NCBI GenBank assembly: GCA_016185705.1
Contig: JACPMZ010000009.1
Span: 17,656 to 81,655, forward strand
DNA: 64,000 nucleotides
Reading direction: 5' to 3'
Origin: Candidatus Woesearchaeota archaeon
GTDB lineage: Archaea > Nanobdellota > Nanobdellia > Woesearchaeales > UBA10216
Positions within the stretch are counted from its first letter, which is position 1; every line of letters starts with the position of its first letter. Position numbers and translations under genes: made by a program. Of this stretch, positions 9,885 through 19,169 are shown piece by piece. Below the pieces are notes generated by a model. It was not told where the DNA came from. It made no database searches and was given only the letters and a program-made list of their open reading frames with translations.

Positions 9885-11102
9885 TTAAACCATCTTCCCA
9901 AAAAATATGTTGTGCTTGTCGCTGGTAATCTTTATTCTTGCTTTTTTATTGTTAACCGCATTTTCCGCGTAGTCAGTTACCGTAATGTTTCTGTCCATCG
10001 CAGCAGCTATTGCTTCGCCCTTGTACCTTCCGCCGCATTTGATAACCGCTTCAATTATCTGCCCCTTCCTGAACGGCTTCGGCAGCGGCTTGGTCTTTGT
10101 TATTCCAAAATCCTTCTCGTCATAAATGAGCTTGAAATCATTTTCTTCCTCCAGTTTTTTAAGCTTTTCATAAAACTGCTCCCACGGCATCTGCTTCGCG
10201 TTCATCGGAGTCCTTCCCCTGTCATAATGCAGGAAATTCTGAATCCCTACTTTTGCGCCTATTTTTTTGGCAAACTTCACTATCAAATCCAGTTCGCCGT
10301 CATTGTATCCGGGAACAAATACGGGCGCAAGCATCACTTCCAGCTTCTTGGCAGCATACTCGCATATTTTTTTGACGTGCGCAACGTCATATTTTCCGTG
10401 ACCCTCCAGTATCTTTGCCATTTTGTCGCTTACTGCATTCAGGGAAACATTCAGCCTTGTCAGCCCCGCTGCTGCTAATTTATCCACGTATTTTTCATCA
10501 ATCAAAGTGCAATTGGTAATCAGGGAAACGCTTTTCACATTCCTTATCTGCCTCAAATCTTTTATTAATTCATGCATCGGCTTGTAAATGGTCGGCTCGC
10601 CGTGCGCATTGATGGTGATGTGGACGCTGCAATCCTTGCTTTCAGCAACCTTTCGCGTCTCCTCAGCCAGATAGTCCTTGTCAATCACCAGTTCACTTAC
10701 TTTCTTTGTCATCAATCCTTCATCGACAGAGCAGAAGATGCAGTTCATGTTGCATCCTGTTACCGGCTTGATTTCCAGCATGTTGCTGTTCCTGTCCACT
10801 ATGCCGAATGCTCCGCTGCCAATCAGCGGCAGCCCAAAATACTTGTTTACATAGACTGTCGGCTTTCCTGTTACGCTGCTCGTGAGGTTTTCAAATCCTT
10901 TGTCTAAGATGCTGTTCAGTTTCCCGCGGGCTTCTTTTTCTTTAAGACTGGGAAAACTGATGGTATTGGCGGCAGCAGTAAAGTCGCCTGCTGCTTCTAA
11001 TTCATCCTTGCCTACATCAAAATAAAAATTATCAAGAAATTTAAACCTGACTTTGTCTCCATTCTCCTCAAACTGCAAATCCTGAAATACGAGCTGCGCC
11101 AT
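9885..11102 (-). CDS. Radical SAM protein
   Basis: CNMNCIFCSVDEG (CxxxCxxC) with radical SAM barrel features. Confidence 0.85.
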   Translation of the reverse strand: MAQLVFQDLQFEENGDKVRFKFLDNFYFDVGKDELEAAGDFTAAANTISFPSLKEKEARGKLNSILDKGFENLTSSVTGKPTVYVNKYFGLPLIGSGAFGIVDRNSNMLEIKPVTGCNMNCIFCSVDEGLMTKKVSELVIDKDYLAEETRKVAESKDCSVHITINAHGEPTIYKPMHELIKDLRQIRNVKSVSLITNCTLIDEKYVDKLAAAGLTRLNVSLNAVSDKMAKILEGHGKYDVAHVKKICEYAAKKLEVMLAPVFVPGYNDGELDLIVKFAKKIGAKVGIQNFLHYDRGRTPMNAKQMPWEQFYEKLKKLEEENDFKLIYDEKDFGITKTKPLPKPFRKGQIIEAVIKCGGRYKGEAIAAAMDRNITVTDYAENAVNNKKARIKITSDKHNIFFGKMV

Positions 11103-11176
11103 GTGATTTAGCGATGTTGCGGCAGTTATAAAGATTTCCTGAAAAGCTTTTATACTTGTAAATTAATTTGCTTTAG

Positions 11177-11377
11177 ATGTATATTATAACAACGAGAAGC
11201 AAAAAGGCTAAAAACAATATAATTCTTATCTTGAGGACAAGGTCTTGATTAAATTAGAAAGGTTGAAGGCGGATCCACGAAAAGATTAGATGCTCATCAG
11301 CTTAAAGGAAAGTTGAAAGGTTTGTGGAGCTGTTCTCTTGGTGCAGATATCAGACTGCTGTATGAGATTGATGACGC
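11177..11377 (+). pseudogene. Degraded RelE-type toxin
   Basis: Reads MYIITTRSKKAKK...QYNSYLEDKVLIKLERLKADPRK...RLDAHQLKGKLKGLWSCSLGADIRLLYEIDDA only across frameshifts; ends at MITE copy 1. Confidence 0.65.
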
Positions 11378-11519
11378 GGTAATGTCAAGTTGTGTGTCCT
11401 GCAATCCTGAGCTTGCCGATGCCTGCTTGGCTGATTTTTTTCTCCCCCTTATTTTTCAAGGGGTGGAGAAAAAAATCAGAGCAGTGTGCGACTGTTTTGC
11501 CACTTAACTTGAAATTACC
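11378..11519 (+). mobile_element. MITE-like element, copy 1
   Basis: GGTAATGTCAAGTT...AACTTGAAATTACC inverted termini with an internal CTCCCCCTTATTTTTCAAGGGGTGGAG palindrome. Confidence 0.85.
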
Positions 11520-11578
11520 CTGTGTGTTTTCTGAAAAATGCATTTTCCGATACATTTTTAAATCATCCGGCTACTCCT

Positions 11579-11767
11579 ATGCCTATGCTTGAACGCGAAA
11601 CAACGTCAAAGTTTGTAAAGGTCAGATGCACCAAATGCAAGAACGAGCAGATTATTTTCGGTAAGGTAAGCACGGTGGTTGACTGCCTTGTTTGCGGCAA
11701 AAACGCTGCTGAGCCGACTGGCGGCAAGTCAAGGATTAAGTCAAGGGTTTTAGAGGTTTTGGAATAA
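11579..11767 (+). CDS. rps27e: Ribosomal protein eS27
   Basis: SKFVKVRCTKCKNEQIIFGKVSTVVDCLVCGKNAAEPTGGKSRIKSRVLEVLE (zinc ribbon). Confidence 0.93.
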   Translation: MPMLERETTSKFVKVRCTKCKNEQIIFGKVSTVVDCLVCGKNAAEPTGGKSRIKSRVLEVLE

Positions 11768-11797
11768 AATTTATCAGCTTCGCGCGCAGTTATCCCC

Positions 11798-11848
11798 GTT
11801 TCCTTTCTTCCTCCCCCTGACTTTTTAAGGCGGAGGAAAAAAGGAAAC
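11798..11848. repeat. Intergenic pyrimidine/purine hairpin (family C)
   Basis: GTTTCCTTTCTTCCTCCCCCTGACTTTTTAAGGCGGAGGAAAAAAGGAAAC. Confidence 0.75.
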
Positions 11849-11892
11849 TGGTGGAGAAAGGAACGCTGCATCGCGTTTTCACTAATTAAAAA

Positions 11893-12660
11893 ATGCCACC
11901 CGCCAACTTTCCCGACGAAGGAGAACTTGTCAAGTGTACTGTCACTTCTGTCCAGAGCCATTCTGTTTTTGTGCGCATGGAGGAATACGGCATTAACGGC
12001 ATGATTCACATCTCTGAGGTTGCGCCTGGCCGCATCCGCAACATTCGGGACTATGTGGTGGAAGGCAAGTCAGTGATTTGCAAAGTTCTTCGCGTTAACC
12101 CTGAGCGTGGCCACGTTGATTTGTCTCTGCGCAGAGTTTCCGACAGCCAGCGCCGCAATAAGATTGACGAGCTCAAGAAGGAAAGTCTCGCAAGGAAGCT
12201 TGTGGACGTTGTTGCTTCCAACCTTAATATGGATTCCGGCAAGCTTTTTGCACATATTTCGGAAAAAATTCATCAAAACTTTTTTTTGGTGTTTGAGTGC
12301 TTCGCAGAGATTGCACGCGGCAATTTTTCCGTTTCTGAGCTGGAGCTGCCAAAAAATGTGTCTGATGAGCTTAAGAAAGTCATTGCAGACCGCTTGAAGC
12401 CTGAGGTGTATGTTTCAAGGGGCAAATTAAAGCTTCAGAGTTTTGCTCCTGACGGGGTCAAAATAATAAAGTCTTCCCTTAAGAAAGCTGCGGATTCCGG
12501 TGCTGCTGTCGCATACTTGGGCGGCGGCAAATATTCCGTTGCCTGCGAGGCTTCTGACTACAAAAAAGCCGAGGCAGCGCTTAAAAAGTCAGTTGATGCT
12601 GCTCTGGCCCACATAAAGTCCCATAAGGGCATGGGGGAGTTTGCCCAGGATAAGGATTAG
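11893..12660 (+). CDS. Translation initiation factor aIF2 subunit alpha
   Basis: S1 domain MPPANFPDEGELVKCTVTSVQSHSVFVRMEEYGINGMIHISEVAPGRIRNIRDYV. Confidence 0.95.
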   Translation: MPPANFPDEGELVKCTVTSVQSHSVFVRMEEYGINGMIHISEVAPGRIRNIRDYVVEGKSVICKVLRVNPERGHVDLSLRRVSDSQRRNKIDELKKESLARKLVDVVASNLNMDSGKLFAHISEKIHQNFFLVFECFAEIARGNFSVSELELPKNVSDELKKVIADRLKPEVYVSRGKLKLQSFAPDGVKIIKSSLKKAADSGAAVAYLGGGKYSVACEASDYKKAEAALKKSVDAALAHIKSHKGMGEFAQDKD

Positions 12661-12702
12661 CAAAGCGTAAATTATAAATACCTCGCCTCATTAATCTTCC
12701 TG

Positions 12703-12876
12703 ATGAAGCATATATTAAAGTGTGTTAAGTGCGCCAATTACACTCTTAACTCGCAGTGCAGCTGCGGCGGTGTTGCTTCAACTCCGAGGCCTGCCAAGTT
12801 CAGTCCTGAGGATAACTACGGCAGATACCGGCGTCTTGCCAAGGCCGCTGCGCTTAAGGAGAGGGGATTGCTATGA
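12703..12876 (+). CDS. nop10: H/ACA RNP component Nop10 (57 aa, not in ORF track)
   Basis: MKHILKCVKCANYTLNSQCSCGGVASTPRPAKFSPEDNYGRYRRLAKAAALKERGLL*; overlaps the next start by 4 nt. Confidence 0.93.
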   Translation: MKHILKCVKCANYTLNSQCSCGGVASTPRPAKFSPEDNYGRYRRLAKAAALKERGLL

Positions 12877-13652
12877 ACATGTGGAAACTTATCAAGACTG
12901 CTAAAGTTCCTAAACTGAACAGCCCTGTTTTGATTGAGGGGCTGCCTGGCATAGGGAATGTTGGCAAGGTTTCTGTTGATTTTATGGTTGATGAGCTGAA
13001 GGCCGAGAAGATTTATGAAATGACTTCTAACTCCATGCCTCACTCAGTGTTTGTAAATGAGCAGAATCTGGTTGAGTTGCCTGTCATTTCTGTCTATTAC
13101 AAGAAATTTAAGAACAGGGATATTCTGTTTGTCGCTGGCGATGCGCAGCCAATTGACGAGGCTTCCTCTTACGAATTTTCTTATGCAGTGCTTGATTTGC
13201 TGAAGCAGTTTAAGGGAAAAGACATTATTACTCTGGGCGGTATTGGTTTGCCTGCTATTCCCAAGAAGCCAAAAGTGTACTGCACCGGCACTTCAAAGGC
13301 GTTCATTGAGTCTTACAGCAGGGATACGTCTGCGATTCCAAATCTTTATGGAGTTGTCGGCCCGATTATCGGCGTTTCCGGCCTGCTCCTCGGGCTTGCG
13401 AAGCGCGAGAACATGAACGGCGTTTCCTTTTTGGCTGAAACATACGGCCATCCAATGTATTTAGGCATTCGCGGAGCCAGGGAAATTGTTAAGATTCTTA
13501 ACAAGAAGCTCTCGCTCGGAATAAACATTAAGGAGCTTGATTTGGAGATTGACGAGCTGGAAGAGGAAGCTGTCCGCAATTCAAAGGCAGCCCTGGAAAA
13601 AGCCGCCCGCGGCATGCCCGCAGCGCAGCACGATGCCTCTTATATTGGCTGA
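12873..13652 (+). CDS. PAC2 family protein (proteasome-assembly-chaperone-like)
   Basis: SPVLIEGLPGIGNVGKVSVDFMVDELKAEKIYEM; conserved position after nop10. Confidence 0.9.
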   Translation: MNMWKLIKTAKVPKLNSPVLIEGLPGIGNVGKVSVDFMVDELKAEKIYEMTSNSMPHSVFVNEQNLVELPVISVYYKKFKNRDILFVAGDAQPIDEASSYEFSYAVLDLLKQFKGKDIITLGGIGLPAIPKKPKVYCTGTSKAFIESYSRDTSAIPNLYGVVGPIIGVSGLLLGLAKRENMNGVSFLAETYGHPMYLGIRGAREIVKILNKKLSLGINIKELDLEIDELEEEAVRNSKAALEKAARGMPAAQHDASYIG

Positions 13653-13810
13653 GGCATTACTACATTGGCAGCAGTAAAGAGATAGCTAAAAGAACTCGCG
13701 CTGTTGTGCGGCAGGGCAGGGCGAAATGAGGTTTATTGCGTTTATTTTGCTGCCTTTTCTGGTGCTCTTTGAGTTTGCATTCCCGTATAATCAGTGCTTC
13801 AAATTCCTTG
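13649..13810 (+). repeat. Decayed duplicate of the phosphoglycerate mutase 3' end and downstream sequence
   Basis: ctgaggcattactacattggcagcagtaaagagatagctaaaagaactcgcgctgttgtgcgg... matches 16861-17023 with scattered differences. Confidence 0.85.
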
Positions 13811-13834
13811 TCAACTATGAGTGCCCTCGCAATT

Positions 13835-14245
13835 TCACTTCTTAAGTTCATTCTTTAAGTCTTCCGTAGAATATACTTTAACTCTGTCCTGTTGTTTTAA
13901 CCTTTTATCATTAGACCAGAGAGCACACTTCAACTTTAAAGCAAGAGCTAGATACATCACATCTTTTTCATCTGGAGAAACTTTTTCAGCTTCTCCGATA
14001 AACTTAGAATATTCTTCTTTTGGAACAACTGTGATGATGTCCTTCAGCATGTGCATAATTTGGATGAATTCTTCTCTTGTTCTTGATGTTTTCTTCAGCA
14101 TTAAATCTTCATATTTCAGAAATTCTTCAATAACAAATTCCGGAGCGCTTGGAATAATGCTTTCTTCAGATATAATTTCTGCAGTCAAGCTATTTTTAAT
14201 CAAGGCAGAAAAGAGCACATTTGCATCAATTACTAAGCTAATCAT
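13835..14245 (-). CDS. PIN-domain toxin (VapC-like)
   Basis: MISLVIDANVLFSALIKNS...YLALALKLKCALWSNDKRLKQQ. Confidence 0.82.
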   Translation of the reverse strand: MISLVIDANVLFSALIKNSLTAEIISEESIIPSAPEFVIEEFLKYEDLMLKKTSRTREEFIQIMHMLKDIITVVPKEEYSKFIGEAEKVSPDEKDVMYLALALKLKCALWSNDKRLKQQDRVKVYSTEDLKNELKK

Positions 14246-14466
14246 CTTGCCCTATGTTTTTTCATGGCTTTCTCGCTAACTTGCCTGCCTAACTCAAGGG
14301 CTTCCTCCTCAGTTAAAGTGCTGTCTTTTGTAAATTCTTTAAACTTTTCCAGCATTAAGAGTTTCCTTTTTATTGCTTCCCTAGCCACTGCACTCCAATT
14401 TATATCTTGGAATATGCCCATCTCTTGTTTCATTTCTTGTGGAATTGATAAAGTTATGCTGACCAT
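14242..14466 (-). CDS. VapB-like antitoxin
   Basis: 74 aa, overlaps the PIN toxin start by 4 nt; VSITLSIPQEMKQEM..NWSAVAREAI RHH-like. Confidence 0.7.
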   Translation of the reverse strand: MVSITLSIPQEMKQEMGIFQDINWSAVAREAIKRKLLMLEKFKEFTKDSTLTEEEALELGRQVSEKAMKKHRAR

Positions 14467-14647
14467 TTTTTACCTCCAATATATTACGTTTATTATTTAA
14501 AATACGTTTAGATATTTAAAACTTTCTTTTAAGGAAATTGCGGGGCTCTGAAACCTATAATATAACGCTTCGTGGACAGCCTTCGCTACATTCGGGCAAC
14601 TTCGCTTAACCGCACATGTTATAGCAAATCGCATAAATAATGGAACT

Positions 14648-14844
14648 GTCAAAAACAAAGTTTTTGAGCACTCAGAATTCCACGTTTGGAATTCTGTTGT
14701 GTCAAAACCACACGCTGTGGGTTCATCAGAAATCCTTCGGATTTCTGAGTGCTCAGAAACCTTTGGCCTCAGAAGCTAATGCTTCTGATGGTGCTCAGGA
14801 ACTTGTTCCTGACATTTCTGACATCAGCCCGCAGTGGTTTTGAC
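14648..14844. repeat. Modular hairpin-array element (array 2)
   Basis: Same hairpin grammar as 38-270; its reverse complement carries a ~80 bp block nearly identical to array 1 (TCAGAAATGTCAGGAACAAGTTCCTGAGCACCATCAGAAGCATTAGCTTCTGAGGCC). Confidence 0.85.
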
Positions 14845-14898
14845 AAGATGGATTCTGTTGAGTAAAGCTTTTAAACTTCTTTAGTCCTTGTTAGCTGC

Positions 14899-16164
14899 AT
14901 GAGCTTCAGAATCAGGAAAATTAAGGCGCGGCAGATACTCGATTCAAGGGGTAACCCGGCTGTTGAGTGCGATGTTTTCACTGATTCCGGAGTGGGGCGT
15001 GCAGCGGTTCCTTCCGGTGCTTCTACTGGCAAATACGAGGCAGTTGAGCTGCGCGACCACAGCACCAGCTACGGCGGCCTGTCCGTTCATAAAGCTGTTG
15101 CAAATATTGACAAAAAAATTGCCAGGAAGATTGTTGGAAAGGATTGCAGGAATCAGGAGGAAATCGATAGCATTATGATTTCTCTGGATGGAACTAAAAA
15201 TAAATCTGTTCTGGGCGCAAATTCAATTCTTGCAGTCAGCATGGCTTGTGCAAGGGCTGCCGCAGTTGCCTCTAAAAAACCGCTGTACCGCTATTTAACA
15301 TCATTAACAAAAAACAAAAAGCTCGTAATGCCTGTTCCTTTCAGCAATGTGATTAACGGCGGAAAGCATGCTCGCAGCAATCTCAAAATTCAGGAATTCA
15401 TGCTTGTCCCGCTAAAATTTAATTCATTCAGCAATGCTGTTGCAGCAGTCTCAGAAACTTATCATTCTCTGGAAAAAATTATTGCCAGAAAATACGGCAG
15501 GATATCCGCTAATGTTGGCGACGAGGGCGGCTTTGCGCCGGATATTGATTCAGCAGAGGAAGCGCTTGACCTTCTTGAACGCGCTGTTTCTGCGGCAGGC
15601 TACCGCAAAAAGATTTTTTTTGCCATTGACGCCGCTGCTTCGGAATTTTATGATGCAAAAAGGAAAAAGTACGGTTTAGGAAAAAGTTATGGCAGAGATG
15701 ATTTACTTGACTATTACATGAAACTGATTAAAAGTTACAGCATTGTTTCAATTGAAGACCCTTTCCAGCAGGAAGATTTTGATTCCTTTGCAAAGTTAGC
15801 TGCAAAGTCAAAAATTCAGGTAGTTGGGGATGATTTGCTGGCTACCAATGCCGGGCGAATTAACACAGCTATCTTAAGGAAATCCTGCAATTGCCTGCTG
15901 CTTAAAGTCAACCAGATAGGAACGCTTACAGAAGCGATTGCAGCTGCCAGCCTTGCCGGGAAAAGCAGATGGAAAGTAATGGTCAGCCACCGCAGCGGCG
16001 AGACCGAAGACCCGTTCATAGCTGATTTGTCTGTTGCGCTTGGCTGCGGACAGATTAAGATTGGGGCTCCGGCAAGGGCTGAGAGGACTGCGAAGTTTAA
16101 TCAGCTTCTCCGGATTGAGGAGGAGCTTGGCAGGCCGACGTATGGCAGTGGAGGTATGCTGTAA
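14899..16164 (+). CDS. eno: Enolase
   Basis: ARQILDSRGNPAVECDV, GDEGGFAPD, VSHRSGETED. Confidence 0.97.
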   Translation: MSFRIRKIKARQILDSRGNPAVECDVFTDSGVGRAAVPSGASTGKYEAVELRDHSTSYGGLSVHKAVANIDKKIARKIVGKDCRNQEEIDSIMISLDGTKNKSVLGANSILAVSMACARAAAVASKKPLYRYLTSLTKNKKLVMPVPFSNVINGGKHARSNLKIQEFMLVPLKFNSFSNAVAAVSETYHSLEKIIARKYGRISANVGDEGGFAPDIDSAEEALDLLERAVSAAGYRKKIFFAIDAAASEFYDAKRKKYGLGKSYGRDDLLDYYMKLIKSYSIVSIEDPFQQEDFDSFAKLAAKSKIQVVGDDLLATNAGRINTAILRKSCNCLLLKVNQIGTLTEAIAAASLAGKSRWKVMVSHRSGETEDPFIADLSVALGCGQIKIGAPARAERTAKFNQLLRIEEELGRPTYGSGGML

Positions 16165-16194
16165 TTAATCACTGCTGCAGCAGGCAGCGCGCAC

Positions 16195-16941
16195 ATGGCA
16201 AAACTTGTAATTATCAGGCACGGAGAAAGCATCTGGAACAGGCAGAACAGGTTTACCGGCTGGACTGATGTGGATTTGACTCGTAAAGGCGTTGGGGAAG
16301 CTGTTGAAGCAGGCAAAGTTTTGAAACGCCGCGGCTACGCTTTTGACATTGCTTTTACTTCTGTGCTGAAAAAAGCGGTTCATACTTTATGGCATGTTCT
16401 TGACGAGGCGGATTTGCTGCAGATTCCTGTGAGAAAGTCCTGGCGCCTCAACGAGCGGCATTACGGCGCTTTGCAGGGGCTTAACAAGGCGCAGACAGCA
16501 AAAAAATTCGGCGAGAAGCAGGTTCTTTTGTGGCGCAGGAGTTATGCTGTCAGGCCGCCTCTTCTTAATAAATCCGACCCCCGCTATCCGGGCAGCGATT
16601 CAATGTATAAAAACGTCAGCAGAAAAAATCTTCCTGTTGGTGAGAGCTTGAGGGATACGGTAAAAAGGGTGATGCCCTACTGGAGAAGCTCTATACTGCC
16701 TGAGATGAGGAAGCGCAAAAAAGTTTTGCTGGTGGCGCATGGCAACAGCATACGCGCCATTGTAAAGCATCTTGATAAAATTTCCGATGAAGGCATTGTT
16801 GGCATAAACATTCCTACAGGAATTCCGCTGGTGTATGAATTCAGCCGCAGCTTAAAGCCGCTGAGGCATTACTATCTTGGCAGCCGGAAGGAGATAGCTA
16901 AAAGAACCCGCGCTGTTGTGCAGCAGGGAAAGGCGAAATAA
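16195..16941 (+). CDS. gpmA: Phosphoglycerate mutase (2,3-BPG-dependent/histidine phosphatase type)
   Basis: [29 protein letters not shown]...[24 protein letters not shown]. Confidence 0.95.
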   Translation: MAKLVIIRHGESIWNRQNRFTGWTDVDLTRKGVGEAVEAGKVLKRRGYAFDIAFTSVLKKAVHTLWHVLDEADLLQIPVRKSWRLNERHYGALQGLNKAQTAKKFGEKQVLLWRRSYAVRPPLLNKSDPRYPGSDSMYKNVSRKNLPVGESLRDTVKRVMPYWRSSILPEMRKRKKVLLVAHGNSIRAIVKHLDKISDEGIVGINIPTGIPLVYEFSRSLKPLRHYYLGSRKEIAKRTRAVVQQGKAK

Positions 16942-17023
16942 GGTTTATTGCGTTTATTTTGCTGTCTTTTGCGAGTATCCTTTGAATTTGCATTCTCGTA
17001 TAATCGGTGCTTAAAATCCCCTT
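16861..17023 (+). repeat. Parent copy of the gpmA-tail repeat
   Basis: Direct repeat partner of 13649-13810. Confidence 0.85.
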
Positions 17024-17104
17024 CCAACTTTTGATTTTTTACCCAATACTGTATGTGCACAAATAACCGAAAGTTTTAAATAGTATGTGCCCTTACAATA
17101 TTGT

Positions 17105-18043
17105 ATGACCTATATTGAAATCATAAAACGGAACAAAAAGGAATATTACTACCTTACAAAAAATGTAAGGCTCAGCCTAAATAAGTGGAAAAAGATAAGA
17201 ATTTTCTTAGGAGGTAAAAAGCCTTCACAAGGAGAGCTAAAAAAGCATGCCAGAGAAATAGAAGATAAATCAAAACCTTTCTTAAAAATATCAAATTATG
17301 CTTATCTTTCAGAGCATGATGCAGAAACCTTGCAGGATTTAAAGGAAAGCTACAGCACATGGCTTAAGCAAATCCCAAAAAGCGTTAAGGAAAATCTAAA
17401 TGCGGATTTTGTAATACGTTTCACCTATCATTCTAATGCAATTGAAGGCAATAGATTGACGTTAAGGCAAACTGCCCTGATACTAAAAGACAAGGTAATC
17501 CCTTCTGGAGTACGAGCAGAGGATTATAACGAAGCAATAAACGGAAAAGAATGCTTGGATTACATAAAATCCTATAAAGGCGAATTAAATGCCAAACTGC
17601 TGGAAAAAATAAATGGAATCCTAACAAAAAATACTGGCGTGGTTTATGGTGGGAGAATGCGCTTTTTTAATGTGCAGATACAGGGTTCAACTCATGTACC
17701 GCCTCAGCATGCCGAAGTCAAGAAACACGTGCTTAACTTCTTTAAATGGTACAGCGCAAATAAAAATAAGCTGCACCCTTTTGAATTAGCTGCTTTAATT
17801 CATGCAAAGCTGGCATGGATACATCCATTTGAAGATGGAAACGGAAGAACAGCTAGAACAACTATGAATTTTATCCTTATGAAAAAAGGATTTCCTATGT
17901 TTTTTATTCCATTTGAGAAAAGGGAAGAGTACTATCAGTCATTAGATGCCGCTGATAAAGGCAATTATAAGGAATACGTCTCTGGGATGTTACGATTGAT
18001 CATAGATCAAATACGAAGTTACGGGCACAAGAAAGAAAAATAG
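17105..18043 (+). CDS. Fic-domain protein
   Basis: HPFEDGNGRTAR (Fic motif); FTYHSNAIEGNRLTLRQT inhibitory-helix-like. Confidence 0.92.
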   Translation: MTYIEIIKRNKKEYYYLTKNVRLSLNKWKKIRIFLGGKKPSQGELKKHAREIEDKSKPFLKISNYAYLSEHDAETLQDLKESYSTWLKQIPKSVKENLNADFVIRFTYHSNAIEGNRLTLRQTALILKDKVIPSGVRAEDYNEAINGKECLDYIKSYKGELNAKLLEKINGILTKNTGVVYGGRMRFFNVQIQGSTHVPPQHAEVKKHVLNFFKWYSANKNKLHPFELAALIHAKLAWIHPFEDGNGRTARTTMNFILMKKGFPMFFIPFEKREEYYQSLDAADKGNYKEYVSGMLRLIIDQIRSYGHKKEK

Positions 18044-18181
18044 CCTTTTAATTGTGCCCATGCATTACTGTAAGGGCTCTGTCTAAGCGAAGGGACTTTC
18101 GCTATTCAGAAATCCCGTAGAATAGACTGCGCCTACCCCTGAATAGAAACTCTTAAATATTGATTTCGCAGTTATCCTGCC

Positions 18182-19159
18182 ATGCGCTATGACTTTCTGG
18201 TTGTGGGCAGTGCGTTGGTTGACGTGATTGTTGAGACCAGGTCTTTGGAGCGGCAGGACGTTTCCGGCAAGTATGCTGAGTATGTTTTGCATTTTTCGTC
18301 TGCTTCCAAGTCTTTGGTTAATGGGCTGAGCGTCAGCCCCGGCGGCTCTGCGCTGAACGTGGCTGTTACCATGGACTGCATGGGCAGCCGCGTTGCTTTT
18401 TTGACGAGCATTGGCAAAAGCGTTTTTGGCGATTTTATTCTTGACAAGCTTCGCAGTACCGGCATTAACGCTTCTTTTGTGAGGCGCGCTGATTCCCAGA
18501 CCGGCGTTGGCATTAATCTTGTTTCAGGGCATGAAAAGTCTGCTTTGGTTTATCACGGCGCTGTTGACGAGTTAAGCGTGAAGCACGTTACGCCTTCCAT
18601 GATTATGAACTCAAGGCATGTATTGATTACTTCTTTGACTTCTGACAAAAATTTTCCGCTTTTCATGCGCATTCTTAAGCTTGCTAAGGACAATAAAGTT
18701 CCTGTTGTTTTTGCGCCGGGCATTACCATGCTTAGGAAGTTTGAGCGCAGATTGAGGAATCTGAAATATTATTTTGATATCATTATTCTCAATTATGAGG
18801 AAGGCAGCTTTCTGACAGAGCAGAAGGATGTCAGGTCAATCCTCAGGAGACTGCCTGGCCGCATTGCCGTAGTCACTAAGGACAGGGATGGCGCTTACGC
18901 AAGGGAAGGCAGCAGGTTTATGCATGTTGACAGTTTGAAAGTCAGGGTCAGGAACACTACTGGCGCGGGCGATGTTTTCTGCGGCGCGTTTGTGCACACT
19001 TTTTACGATACCGGCTCAATTAACGAGGCGCTTAAGATTGCCGCAGTTGTCAGCTCCATGAAGCTGTCCCGTATGGAAGCTGAAGTTCAGTGCTTCCCTC
19101 CTGAAATACTGAAGTTCTTAAAGGCGTATGAGAAAAGGATTCGCGTGCGTGAATTATGA
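18182..19159 (+). CDS. PfkB-family carbohydrate kinase
   Basis: GGSALNVAVTMDCMGSRVAFLTSIGKSVFGDF...RNTTGAGDVFCGAF. Confidence 0.92.
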   Translation: MRYDFLVVGSALVDVIVETRSLERQDVSGKYAEYVLHFSSASKSLVNGLSVSPGGSALNVAVTMDCMGSRVAFLTSIGKSVFGDFILDKLRSTGINASFVRRADSQTGVGINLVSGHEKSALVYHGAVDELSVKHVTPSMIMNSRHVLITSLTSDKNFPLFMRILKLAKDNKVPVVFAPGITMLRKFERRLRNLKYYFDIIILNYEEGSFLTEQKDVRSILRRLPGRIAVVTKDRDGAYAREGSRFMHVDSLKVRVRNTTGAGDVFCGAFVHTFYDTGSINEALKIAAVVSSMKLSRMEAEVQCFPPEILKFLKAYEKRIRVREL

Positions 19160-19169
19160 CTGAACTTTT

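Noticed and set aside
13660-13851. 63-aa minus-strand ORF
   Set aside because: Lies in the decayed gpmA-tail duplicate; the equivalent ORF at 16872-17060 arises the same way
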